A stretch of DNA of 64,000 nucleotides, from NCBI GenBank assembly GCA_029465975.1, contig CM055741.1, positions 2,615,728 through 2,679,727 of the forward strand, read 5' to 3'. A model generated the notes under the pieces. The model was not told where the DNA came from. It ran no database searches and saw nothing but the letters and a program-made list of their open reading frames with translations. The stretch's first letter is position 1; every line of letters begins with the position of its first letter. This document shows, piece after piece, positions 27,728 through 39,001 of the stretch. The position numbers were made by a program, and so were the translations under genes. This DNA is from Dallia pectoralis (Eukaryota; Chordata; Actinopteri; Esociformes; Umbridae).

Positions 27728-28796
27728 TAGGCCAATGGGGATAGTACAAGCTAGTCCAGGGTGGTTTAGGCCAATGGGGATAGTACAAGCTAGTCCATGG
27801 TGGTTCAGTCCAATGGGGATAGTACTACCTAGTCCAGGGTGGTTTAGGCCAATGGGGATAGTACTAGCTAGTCCAGGGTGGTTTAGCCCAATGGGGATAG
27901 TACTAGCTAGTCCAGGGTGGTTCAGTCCAATGGGGATAGTACTACCTAGTCCAGGGTGGTTTAGGCCAATGGGGATAGTACTAGCTAGTCCAGGGTGGTT
28001 CAGTCCAATGGGGATAGTACTAGCTAGTCCAGGGTGGTTTAGCCCAATGGGGATAGTACTACCTAGTCCAGGGTGGTTCAGTCCAATGGGGATAGTACTA
28101 CCTAGTCCAGGGTGGTTTAGGCCAATGGGGATAGTACAAGCTAGTCCAGGGTTGTTCAGTCCAATGGGGATAGTACTACCTAGTCCAGGGTGGTTTAGGC
28201 CAATGGGGATAGTACTACCTAGTCCAGGGTGGTTTAGCCCAATGGGGATAGTACTAGCTAGTCCAGGGTGGTTTAGCCCAATGGGGATAGTACTAGCTAG
28301 TCCAGGGTGGTTCAGTCCAATGGGGATAGTACTACCTAGTCCAGGGTGGTTTAGGCCAATGAGGATAGTACAAGCTAGTCCAGGGTGGTTCAGTCCAATG
28401 GGGATAGTACTACCTAGTCCAGGGTGGTTAAGGCCAACGGGGATAGTACTACCTAGTCCAGGGTGGTTTAGCCCAATGGGGATAGTACTAGCTAGTCCAG
28501 GGCGGTTTAGTCCAATGGGGATAGTACTAGCTAGTCCAGGGTGGTTTAGCCCAATGGGTATAGTACTAGCTAGTCCAGGGTGGTTTAGCCCAATGGGTAT
28601 AGTACTAGCTAGTCCAGGGTGGTTTAGCCCAATGGGTATAGTACTAGCTAGTCCAGGGTGGTTTAGCCCAATGGGTATAGTACTAGCTAGTCCAGGGTGG
28701 TTTAGCCCAATGGGTATAGTACTAGCTAGTCCAGGGTTGTTAAGGCCAATGGGGATAGTACTAGCTAGTCCAGGGTGGTTTAGGCCAATGGGGTCA
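27728..28796. repeat. 39-bp minisatellite, block 2 (diverged subfamily, about 27 copies)
   Basis: The same period and the same GGGTGGTTTA anchor as block 1, but the remainder reads CCAATGGGGATAGTACTAGC then TAGTCCA. The switch between subfamilies is abrupt at about 27727. A single plus-strand frame of 385 codons is open through it for the same divisibility reason. Confidence 0.95.
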
Positions 28797-29061
28797 GAGC
28801 TGTGTGTCTTTAGAAGATATCAGAAGATTACAAGTAAAGGCAAACTGACAGGTGGATGTGGAAAATCTCAGGCACATAGAACAATTATGTAGAGAAATTA
28901 TATTTTACACATTAACCCAAAAACTTGATTGTATTTTTGCATGCATTTATGGTAATAAAGAAAATGACATGTGTCCCCTTTAAGGACACATAATAACAGA
29001 TTTCCAACCAAGAGAATAAAACACATTAAGAGAGCTCTAAACTATGAAGGTAAAACGGCGA

Positions 29062-29317
29062 CAATGAACGGATAGCTATCTTAGCGTGGCGCTTTGAACT
29101 TCAACCAATCGTAACTCATTTTCATGCCCATGCAGTAGTAATGAAAATATTATTTTATTTAATACTGCATGGACATGAAAATAAGTTTTACATAATCGAA
29201 AACTTACTTGAGGTAACAGATGCTGACCATGCCGAGCCATGGCTTTTTTCCTCTTTGTAAGGAGTAACGATTGGTTGAAGTTCAAAGCGCCACGCTAAGA
29301 TAGCTATCAGTTCATTG
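29062..29317. repeat. Nested inverted repeat (hairpin, 56-bp arms)
   Basis: Arms 29062-29117 and 29262-29317 are reverse complements with two mismatches (core GCGTGGCGCTTTGAACTTC). Within the loop a second inverted pair (29118-29137 and 29163-29182) carries CATGCAGTA/TACTGCATG. The structure resembles a MITE or a long foldback. Confidence 0.85.
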
Positions 29318-29439
29318 GTCAGAATACGTTTGGGGTTTCTGTTTGGAAACGCAGTGAAACGTTTGGCCACAGACTGATTTACAAGAAAGAAAAACTTTTG
29401 TCACAGTGCTGGTGGAATATTAGTGACAAAACTCTGCGC

Positions 29440-30045
29440 GTTGGTTTTTTGTACAAAACATATTACAAGAAAGAGAACCTATGTACAAAACTAGTTTCAA
29501 AAGAAAAACGTATTACAAGAACGAAAACCCATGTACAAAACTAGTTTCAAAAGAAAAAAAACGTATTACAAGAAAGAGAACCTATGTACAAAACTAGTTT
29601 CAAAAGAAAAAACGTATTACAAGAAAGAAAACCTATGTACAAAAATAGTTTCAAAAGAAAAAAACGTATTACAAGAAAGAAAACCCATGTACAAAAATAG
29701 TTTCAAAAGAAAAAAACGTATTACAAGAAAGAAAACCCATGTACAAAAATAGTTTCAAAAGAAAAAAACGTATTACAAGAAAGAAAACCTATGTACAAAA
29801 ATAGTTTCAAAAGAAAAAAACGTATTACAAGAAAGAAAACCTATGTACAAAAATAGTTTCAAAAGAAAAAAACGTATTACAAGAAAGAAAACCCATGTAC
29901 AAAACTAGTTTCAAAAGAAAAAAACGTATTACAAGAAAGAAAACCTATGTACAAAAATAGTTTCAAAAGAAAAAAACGTATTACAAGAAAGAAAACCCAT
30001 GTACAAAACTAGTTTCAAAAGAAAAAAACGTATTACAAGAAAAAA
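29440..30045. repeat. 51-bp A-rich minisatellite
   Basis: About 12 copies of a unit containing GTATTACAAGAAAGAAAAC and ATGTACAAAA. It lies inside the candidate TIR element. Confidence 0.93.
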
Positions 30046-30069
30046 ACTTATGTCGCTGTTTTACCTTCA

Positions 30070-30655
30070 TACTTAACAGGATGCCACAATAAGTCATGTA
30101 TTTCACACGTCTTATAATGTCGTATATTATTACATCTGAGAAATAAAGTCAGAAACTAGACGGGTGCGTGATGAAGGACGTTAATAAAGCCACACGTCAA
30201 AAGGAGGGACGGCGTCGACCTCCCCCTTAAAACTCACTGGAGAAGCAGGATCATTGTATCCTGTTTTCAAAACTAGAGATAGCAAAACAGGATTCCTACT
30301 GTACTGGAATGTGTTGTATGAAAGGCCATTTCGATGTGAACCCGGTCTCCCCCGGACAACCAGACACAGTTTAACCACAGCGAAAGCGACAGACCGGCCG
30401 GGCGCAGCAACCATCAATTAACAGCGGGGAACGAAACAAGGCTCTGCTAAACCTGAATATAAATCACATTACTGGGCGGGAAGGGAGATTTGTCGGAGGG
30501 GGTGGATCGCAGAGATAGGGAGACATAAATATTGATAAGACATGCTTATGTTCATCAGGTCACGACAATAAAACTCAATATTTACATTTTGTAAGAGGAG
30601 TTGGGCTACTTGGCTCTTGAGAGATTTCCAACGCCCCAGGCGGCGTGAGTTACTG
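30070..30655. other. Gene-free unique sequence
   Basis: No gene or element recognised. Confidence 0.4.
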
Positions 30656-30948
30656 CGGTGGATCGTGAGCAGGCGTGTGTCTGTCTGTCTGTCTGTCTGT
30701 CTGTATGGATCGTGAGCAGGCGTGTGTCTGTCTGTATGGATCGTGAGCAGGCGTGTGTCTGTCTGTATGGATCGTGAGCTGGCGTGTGTCTGTCTTTATG
30801 GATCGTGAGCTGGCGTGTGTCTGTCTGTATATACGCACATGTCTGTCTGTATGGACCGTGTGTCTGTCGTATATACGCACATGTCTGTCTGTATGGACCG
30901 TGTGTCTGTCGTATATACGCACATGTCTGTCTGTATGGACCGGCTGGA
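30656..30948. repeat. Two adjoining CTGT-rich minisatellites
   Basis: Five copies of a roughly 31-bp unit with ATGGATCGTGAGCAGGCGTG followed by CTGT runs, then three copies of a 42-bp unit with ATATACGCACATGTCTGTC. The second appears derived from the first. Confidence 0.9.
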
Positions 30949-32005
30949 TCAGTAAACACCAGTTGGAATGAAAACTACCAATTAGACTAAATGACACACC
31001 CTGTCTCTACTACGTCTTCCTACCCACACGATCGTTCCACTTCTCAGCAAAAGCTTTACACCGAGGAATTCACAGACACGTTTGCAAACCCTGTTTTTTC
31101 CACAGCACCCCGCAAAACCAGCCACAAACGGGGGGACAGAGGTGTATGCAAACCTTAGACCTTCCATTTAACAGATGCACTGTATAATACAGCCCATGGT
31201 AGTGTTTTTTTTTTTTTTTAAATTGAGGGGACCCAAATACCCTGGGCCCTGTGTGTGTGTGTGTGTGTGTCTCAGAGACACATGAGCCTCTCTACAGCTA
31301 AGAGTCCACATTGCAATAACATCAGCAAGTGGAAAGTCCCTTGCCATTTTGATAACATATAGACCAATAACCCACATTGTTCTAGGTCGGAAGGATTCAC
31401 TCAAAGAAGTACATTCTATATCGAATCCGTCAGAACATTTCTTTAGGAGAACATGCCAAAGGAAAATGCCAATAGCTTCTACTCAGAACCAGAGAACCAC
31501 GCGAACAACCTACTAGCTCAGAAATCTACCTCATCAAATGGTTTTAAAGAATTTAAAGAAACTATTTGAAGAATAGGGTTCTTGGAAGAACTTGGTGCCC
31601 CCCACAGTTTCAGTTTTAATAGTGTGGGCAACCAACACACAACTGTGCTCATTAAGTAATGCTGACACACTGACATTATAGCCCACATCTTCACAAGCAG
31701 ACACCTGGACAGCGTTTACATGTTATGAACACATTAAATAGATCAAAGCACCGACATGGCACTGCGGTAGGCCATATATGATCCGGGTGAGCCCAAAGGG
31801 GGCATCTCAGGGCCGGCGGGGTCAACCCGCGGTGGGCGGGGTGCATCATTGAGCCGCCCGGGGCCAATAAATATCACAGATAACACGGAGATCAAACCAG
31901 ACCCTCTAAATACCAGCCGGTTTTGGGGGGGAAAGTTTGTGGGAGAAGCCCAGTACGCCACGCACGTGCGGAACTGCTGCGGGCGTGAGCGGAGAAATCA
32001 CTAGT
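30949..32005. other. Gene-free stretch including a CpG-rich patch
   Basis: Positions about 31765-31990 are CpG-rich compared with the surroundings. No promoter or exon could be assigned to it. The rest is featureless. Confidence 0.4.
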
Positions 32006-32240
32006 TTTAAACAGACATTTTGATAAACACACACACACGCACACACACACATACATACATATACACTTTAAACAGACAGTGTGACACACACACGCTTTAA
32101 ACAGACAAATTGACACACACACACGTTTTAAACAGACAAAGTGACACACACGCACGTTTTAAACAGACAAAGTGACACACACGCACGTTTTAAACAGACA
32201 AAGTGACACACACGCACGTTTTAAACAGACAGAGTGACAT
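32006..32240. repeat. About 31-bp minisatellite of CA run plus TTTAAACAGACA
   Basis: Seven copies of a unit made of ACACACACGCACG and TTTTAAACAGACAAAGTGAC. Confidence 0.88.
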
Positions 32241-33916
32241 ACACACACATTCATGTTTTTACTCATCAGGATAAGTCCAGCAACCCGTGCAAACGGTACA
32301 GTGTGTGTACCACAATTCACGCACAAACCTCTACAGTCACAAACCTGAGTGCTGCTGCGAGGAAATGCAATAGAGCCGTGCGTGCGTGCGTGCGGCGGCG
32401 GAAAGAAAGCAACGCCTCACAAAGCAAAGGTCCACAAACACCACTAACCTTGTTTTATGAATAACCCAAAAAATGAGGGGAGCATTTCTACCAGTAAACC
32501 CTCATGTCCAGAGTGACGAACTATTTGAACATATTTCATAGGATTTATTTTAACACCTAGTTGTGATTTCATCGGAGACTAATAAAGAAGGCTTATGTTT
32601 AGGCTAGTTAGTCGCATTTAACATAGTTCACCATGTACAGGACATTTGGTTACAACTAAGGATTCCTTACCTGTTGCTCGGTCCTGATTGGCTCGGCGCT
32701 TATCTCATATTACAGTCCAGGTAAACGCTCTTAATTAATCCACAAACCTGGAAACAAAAGTTACTATCCAAAGTGTTTTAGTTGTGAGCGCCTGTCCTTT
32801 CAGCCTGGCCTACCTGTGAGCGGTGTGTTCAGCAGAAAGGGTGCGGCCAAGTCTTTTCTCTCTCTCACACACAGACACACGCACACACATTCGCACGCAC
32901 ACACATTCGCACGCACACAGAGACACACACATTTACAGACACAAGTCTTAGCGACCTGAGCGCCAACCTCCGCCCCCACTAGGATGCTGTCAGTCAGTGT
33001 CTGACAGCCAATCAGAAGAAGGGACAGCTCAATGCGGATACAGGAACGCGTTCCGGTAGCAAAACGTTTTCCAACGTAGTTGTCTGAATGCGGCCCGTCC
33101 AGTGTCGTTTTGTTCCGTCTGGGCTGCAAATGTATAAAAGTGGACTATTGAAACGGGTTCCCAGGACCACAGAGGATCAGGAGGTAGGATATATGGCTGA
33201 GAGCCAAAGCAAATAATATCATAACCCTGGAAATTATAAAAGCAGAGATCCTTTAACACACATCAAATAATATGCCGGAGCTCGGAACTTTTTGGAAAAC
33301 AAGAATGGTCAAACTATTTGCAAAAACCACATGTGAAAACCAGGACGGCACATGAATAAATTGAATCTAGTGTCCCTAGAATCACGCTGCTCTCTAGCGA
33401 CTCCTGGTGGCCGGGAGACACCAGCAGCGTGTTATCACCCGAGCACGTGTCCGTCCTGGCCTACCTCCCGGATAGGCATGAAATAATGGAAATAAAATAT
33501 ATGTAACGTTTTAGACTACAAATTGCTTCGCATGAGTTGGGCGTGGTACACATTTAAGGTCAGTAACTGGGTCCTGTTGAATCATCTGATGTGTATCTCT
33601 GCACATCTGTGCATTGCATGTGTCCTACACTGAGAACTCTGCATGACTCCTGTGTGTGTGTGTGTGTGTGTTCACCATTGTTTCCAGTTATTTTATTAGC
33701 TGCAGTCTCCAGTTCCAGCAGTTCTCTATGTCACATGAAGCAGAACCATTGCTAGACAACCCAGATAGGCATCCCTTATATACCTACACACACAGACACA
33801 CACAGGAAGACAAAGACAAATGTGTGTAAATGTATGTATGACGCCTGCCAAAACCTCAGTAAACTGCCATCTGAAACCACTATTGTGTTGTGTAAGAATG
33901 CTGCAGTCTGTTTGTT
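32241..33916. other. Gene-free stretch
   Basis: Two CCAAT-type motifs (ATTGG) near 32690 and 33010, and CA/GCACG tracts at 32860-32940. No coding exon was recognised. Confidence 0.4.
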
Positions 33917-33938
33917 TGTGTTACGTCCCCTAGTTGCT

Positions 33939-33976
<38 letters not shown>

Positions 33977-34640
33977 TCTGTATGTGTGTTCCAGTGTCAT
34001 TCCCGGAGCGGAGGATTTTGGGTAATCCAGTAAAGTGGAAGATTGGACTCATCCCTCTCGTCAGTGACAACACCTGTCAGATCACCAACGTGCCAGTAGA
34101 CTATAAAAGCCACTGTTCATTTGTTTGCAGGACAGATAGAGGCTGTCTTGTGCCCGCCTGCTCTCGTGCTCGCTTGCTGAAAGCTTCCGTTTTGGTTTTG
34201 CTAGAGGGTTTTTGCTTGTTTGGTCATTGGCAGCTGGTATGGTATTAATGGTTGTACTGCTGTAATGTCATTTTGTTTGTGTTGTTAAAACCAGTCACTC
34301 ACTCTGTGGGTTAGAACACTTATTTAAAACACTGTTGCAAGTTTGTGTTACTTGTTAATTAATCTTGTTTTCACTTGTCTTCCCAGGGGGAAGGGGAACG
34401 CACCTTGGGTGTGTGTAGGACAGAGGCCCGTGGGCATACATCACCCGTAGTGTCTACCTGTCTAAACACACTAGGAAAGACCTGGGCGGACCAACCCCTG
34501 TATGTTTGTTAGTGCGCTTTTGTGGCGCTAGATTAGGTAAGCTGTGGGAAGGCAGGTAAGAGAGGGAAGGGGTTACCTTATTTTGCTTTCATTGTTTTGG
34601 TTCCGTCCAGCCCCTTTCCCCAAAAACATTGCAACATGGA
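33917..34640 (+). other. Possible solo LTR
   Basis: Sequence starting TGTTACGTCCCCTAG, with a TATA box (ACTATAAAAGCC near 34100), a purine tract (GGGGGAAGGGGAAC near 34386) and a downstream AATAATAAA-like signal near 34641, has the layout of a retrotransposon LTR. No internal viral-type coding sequence and no clear target duplication were found. Low confidence. Confidence 0.28.
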
Positions 34641-35156
34641 ATAATAAATTCCCAGCAACATATATATATATATATATATATATATGAAAGGAATACAGTT
34701 GTCTGTTGTCCTTACTCGCACCCACGACCTCATACCTGTCACACATACCACAGAGAGTTATCACGTGTTAAGGTTCCCTCTCCCAGAGGCGTACAGAACA
34801 GTTTGTCATAAATCACACATGGAGCTGCTTACTGTCATCTGGCATCGATTTAAGGGAAAGCCTTGATGTCCCAATAATTACCCTCAAACCCCCCCCATCA
34901 AAACCCTGCAAAGACAGATAGAGGAGAGAGGGGAGGGAGAGAAAGAAGGGACTGAGAGATGGGGAGAAAGAAGGTGAGAGAGAGATAGAGGAGAGAGAGA
35001 ATGGAGGGCGGGATGGAGAAGAGTGAAGGGACCAAGAGAGAGAGAGAGAGAGAGATGGAGGGAGAAGGTGAAAGAGTGATGGGTTGGAGGGGGGATGATA
35101 GAGGGCGATTGGAATTGATTCTTTGCATGATCTGTTCGTCTGAGAGAATAATGTTT

Positions 35157-35312
35157 GTGTGTATGTTAGCATGTATTATCTCCCTGTAAGGCAGAGTGTG
35201 TATGTTAGCATGTATTATCTCCCTGTAAGGCAGAGTGTGTATGTTAGCATGTATTATCTCCCTGTAAGGCAGAGTGTGTATGTTAGCATGTATTATCTTC
35301 CCATAAAAGCAG
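35157..35312. repeat. 41-bp minisatellite, four copies
   Basis: Unit with GTATGTTAGCATGTATTATC and CCCTGTAAGGCAGAGTGT. Confidence 0.9.
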
Positions 35313-35321
35313 AGTGCCGGT

Positions 35322-35408
35322 AGAGTCCTGCCGGTAGAGTCCTGCCGGTAGAGTCCTGCCGGTAGAGTCCTGCCGGTAGAGCCATGCCGGTAGAGCCATG
35401 CCGGTAGA
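35322..35408. repeat. 14-bp tandem repeat (GCCGGTAGAGTCCT)
   Basis: Six copies, the last ones reading GCCGGTAGAGCCAT. Confidence 0.9.
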
Positions 35409-36377
35409 AGAGCAGACTTTTTCTCTACCCTAAACCTATATCTCCTCCACCTCCCCCATACATCCGTTTTTTTGTCACCCTTTTCTTTACCTCTTTTGCA
35501 TTTCCCTTCCTGCCCCCCATGCTGACAGCGGGCTTTAGTGAGCGTTCTACTCTGTAAGATCCAGGAACCCTCAGTCTTTTTGTCACAACCTTGAAGTTTT
35601 ACAAACAATATGGATGGAAAGGCAGTTTCCTGAGTGTCTCTGTGTGTCCGCCGTGTGTGTATTTAAGACAGTGTGTGTGTGTGTATTTAGGACAGTGTGT
35701 GGCTGTGTGTGTAAATGAGTACATTCTGCATGAGTTTGTTTTGTTGGTTTGGAGGCCATGACCTTAAGAAGACTGATTGTTCTGTCTCTGCTCTGTTACT
35801 GATAACATGTAGGAGGTCTGCCTGTTTACCCGCCTGTCTGTCTGTCTGCTTTCGGGCATGTCTGACTGCCTGTCTGTCTGTCTGTCTACCTGCCTGTCTG
35901 TCTGCCTTACTGTCATTCACACAGATCGAAAGTATAACTCCTCCTTGATCTCTTAGAAAACATACAACTTTGACTCACAAATGAGTTCCTCTTGCAATCT
36001 GTCTCAAATACACACACACACAAGGGATGTGTAGTGCTGACACATAACAGATGGAGAGACTTCAATGCCCTCTTTACACACACACAAACACATATTGGTG
36101 TTTCTGTCCGTGTGTGGACAGTAATATGTTACCCTTATCCAATCCCCTAATCCTACAATAAAAAATACTCCTTTGAGACACATTTGTTAGGTTTTATTGT
36201 TGTTGTGGAAACTTGTGGTCCTTAAATGTATCATTGTTTTAATAACCCAAACATTTGACTAATATAAAACACAACCCCCAATTCTAATGCCTAAACAATG
36301 TTCAATTCTACTCTAAACCGAAACCCAAAGTATTTTCCTTTTGGGGACTAACTTGTCAGACTCAAACCTAGCCTGTT

Positions 36378-36615
36378 TCTATCACTAAACTTAACCAACG
36401 CTAGTTGTAAGCCTGATTCTAACCCTAAACTTAACCAACGCTAGTTGTAAGCCTGATTCTAACCCTAAACTTAACCAACGCTAGTTGTAAGCCTGAATCT
36501 AACCCTAAACGTAGCCAACACTAGTTGTAAGCCTGAATCTAACCAACACTAGTTGAAAGCATGACCAAACACTAAATCTAACCAACGCTAGTTGTAAGCC
36601 TGACTAACACTAAAC
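36378..36615. repeat. 40-bp minisatellite, five to six copies
   Basis: Unit contains CTTAACCAACGCTAGTTGTA and AGCCTGATTCTAACCC. Degenerates to the right. Confidence 0.85.
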
Positions 36616-37654
36616 CTAACTTGGGTATAGAAATCAAATTAAATGGTCAGGCTATAACTCAACCCTGCCCTCTACTGGTCAATACAGAAACTCCAGGTTG
36701 TGTACCTCATCTCATATTAAAATGTCCTGAATTATACATTTACTTTTCCAACTGTACCAGACAAAGTGTTTTTATATCATTTTTAATTGTTTTCATAAAA
36801 AAACTTTACTTCATAATAAGAACAGGATAATTTCACCTCAATATTTCACTCAACAAAACCAAAGGGTACTCAAAAGAAACAAACAAAAGAACTCAAATAA
36901 AAATAACAGACAAAACGAGGAATTTGAACAAAAATGAGCACTCCACTGTGTAGAGAGGTGTATAAACAGTGATGTGTGTGTGTGTGTGTCTCAAACCAAC
37001 CTCGGTCAAGCTCCAGCACATTAAGTCATCGCACACTTAGCAGAGCAATCGCACGCACGCGCACGCACACGCGCACACACACACACGTTAACAACTTAAC
37101 ACAGCTATATGTTGGGTGGAAGGTGGCAGCAAACAGGGAAGCAATCAAAATAAATGTCCTAAATAAATGGATAGGAAGCTAAACAGTAACGTGGTTATAA
37201 CGTCATGACGGACGGCTTCAATAAGTGTAACCCCTTTACAGTGCAAAACCCGGAGGACAAAGGAAATTAAATAAGAATAAAAATGTACTTTAAATTTACT
37301 TTTAAACATTTCACTTTGTGTTTAAAAACCTGGTGCACTTTCAACACTCAGTCGGATTGGTTTTGGCAGAGTCTAAAAACGACAGAGAAAAGGGGGACCG
37401 ATTTAACGATAATGAGAACATGAATGAAAACATTTATATATAATTAAAATTGTAAATACAAAAAAGGAAAACAAACATGAACCTAAGTAAACTGTGTGTT
37501 CCCAACAACAGAACCAACGACTCCATTCTGGATATATGTATATTATATATATATATATATGCATCTATTTATATTCATGTATAATTGGTAACGTGTTAAT
37601 TTACAGGTCAGAGATATAAGGCAAGGGACACATTTCAACACTTAAATTGCATCT

Positions 37655-37795
37655 TTCCCTCAACTCTTCTATTCTCTCATTACATCATCATCAACTCTCC
37701 TATTCTCTCATTACATCATCATCAACTCTCCTATTCTCTCATTATATCATCATCAACTCTCCTATTCTCTCATTACATCATCCCTCAACTCCTCA
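37655..37795. repeat. 33-bp TC-rich minisatellite, four copies
   Basis: Unit contains CTCCTATTCTCTCATTACAT then CATCATCAA. Confidence 0.85.
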
Positions 37796-38044
37796 CCTTT
37801 CTCCCATCCATTCATCCTCCTGCTTGTCTTCAATTCTTATCCTGTAATAATCACAATGAGACGTGACTAAATTCTGTGAAAACAATTTCAAAGGAATCAG
37901 GCTGTCACACTGTCACACAAAAATCACTGACTTGATGTAGTTTGATCTCACAAAGCAAAAAGGCAGCAGGGAGGAAAGGAAATGAGGAAGGAAGGACAAA
38001 AGGAAAGAAAAACATCTTTACTCTTTTTGTTGGTGCGTGCCCTA

Positions 38045-38403
38045 GGTGTCCATCTGGTGGCCCTGAGAGAAACCTAATCCATGCTCCCGTAGGCCTACGT
38101 GTCCATCTGGCTGCCCCGAGAGAAACCTAACCCATGCTCCCGTAGGCCTACGTGTCCATCTGGCTGCCCCGAGAGAAACCTAACCCATGCTCCCGTAGGC
38201 CTAGGTGTCCATCTGGCTGCCCCGAGAGAAACCTAACCCATGCTCCTGTAGGCCTACGTGTCCATCTGGCTGCCCCGAGAGAAACCTAACCCATGCTCCC
38301 GTAGGCCTACGTGTCCATCTGGCTGCCCCGAGAGAAACCTAACCCATGCTCCCATTGGCCTAGGTGTCCATCTGGCTGCCCTGAGAGAAACCTAACCCAT
38401 GCT
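38045..38403. repeat. 53-bp minisatellite, seven copies
   Basis: Unit contains GTGTCCATCTGGCTGCCCCG and CCCATGCTCCCGTAGGCC. It lies downstream of brd4 and could be within its 3'UTR, whose end was not located. Confidence 0.9.
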
Positions 38404-38932
38404 CTGTCGAGACACGACAAACAAAACCCTCCAACACACCTCATAGAACTAGCCTGATCAAAACATACATAACACATTTGACATCACAACCAGACAACAA
38501 AACCAGAGAGAGAAACAGACAGAAAGAAAAAAAAGTCAAAGCAGTCAGACAGTCCTCTCAACTGTCCACAGCTGTTTCTGTCTCCACAGTCAGAGGGCCT
38601 ACAGAGACAATGTGATCCGGTTTCTTCTTGAACTTACCCCTTATCTCGATAAGTCCTCTCCTTCACCCACTATCGGTTCAGAATACAAGAGGAATTCAAA
38701 TATACGTCATCTGTCGGTTTCCATTTTCCCTGTAACCCGGGGCAACAACCAGAGATAAAGGGGCAGATTACAAAAATGCATCTGAGGGGAAGTGTAATAT
38801 CGCTGTCCACCACTAGGAGGCTCACACCGCTCCAGCTTCCCATATGGGAGGGAAACCACAATAGGATGGAGTCTGAAAATCATACTCCTTCTCCTCCTGG
38901 TCTCCCTGTCACCTCCATGGTCACTCCCTCGT

Positions 38933-39001
38933 TCAGAACAGGTTCTCCTCAAAGATGGCCATCAGGTCACTCTGGAAGTTTATGTCAATGGTGTCAGCAT
39001 T
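38933..39001 (-). CDS. brd4: brd4 last coding exon: P-TEFb-interacting C-terminal motif
   Basis: Encodes NADTIDINFQSDLMAIFEEN-LF and TGA. This conserved C-terminus defines the long BRD4 isoform and distinguishes the gene from BRD2 and BRD3. Confidence 0.95.
   Translation of the reverse strand, partial: NADTIDINFQSDLMAIFEENLF

Larger units (their letters stand above)
29045..30069. mobile_element. Candidate non-autonomous TIR element with TA target duplication
   Basis: Left end TGAAGGTAAAACGGCGACA (29045-29063) matches the reverse complement of the right end (30051-30069) with one mismatch, and both ends abut TA (29043-29044, 30070-30071). Inside are a long inverted repeat (29062-29317) and a 51-bp minisatellite (about 29440-30045). 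There is no transposase frame. The TA duplication would suit a Tc1/mariner-type enzyme. A chance 19-bp inverted match is not excluded. Confidence 0.55.

Noticed and set aside
20298..28892. Many minus- and plus-strand frames of up to 479 codons with a 13-residue period
   Set aside because: A consequence of a 39-bp minisatellite unit without stops. No flanking exon signals or homology.
33029..33259. Minus-strand 76-codon frame
   Set aside because: No recognisable domain and no splice-supported continuation.
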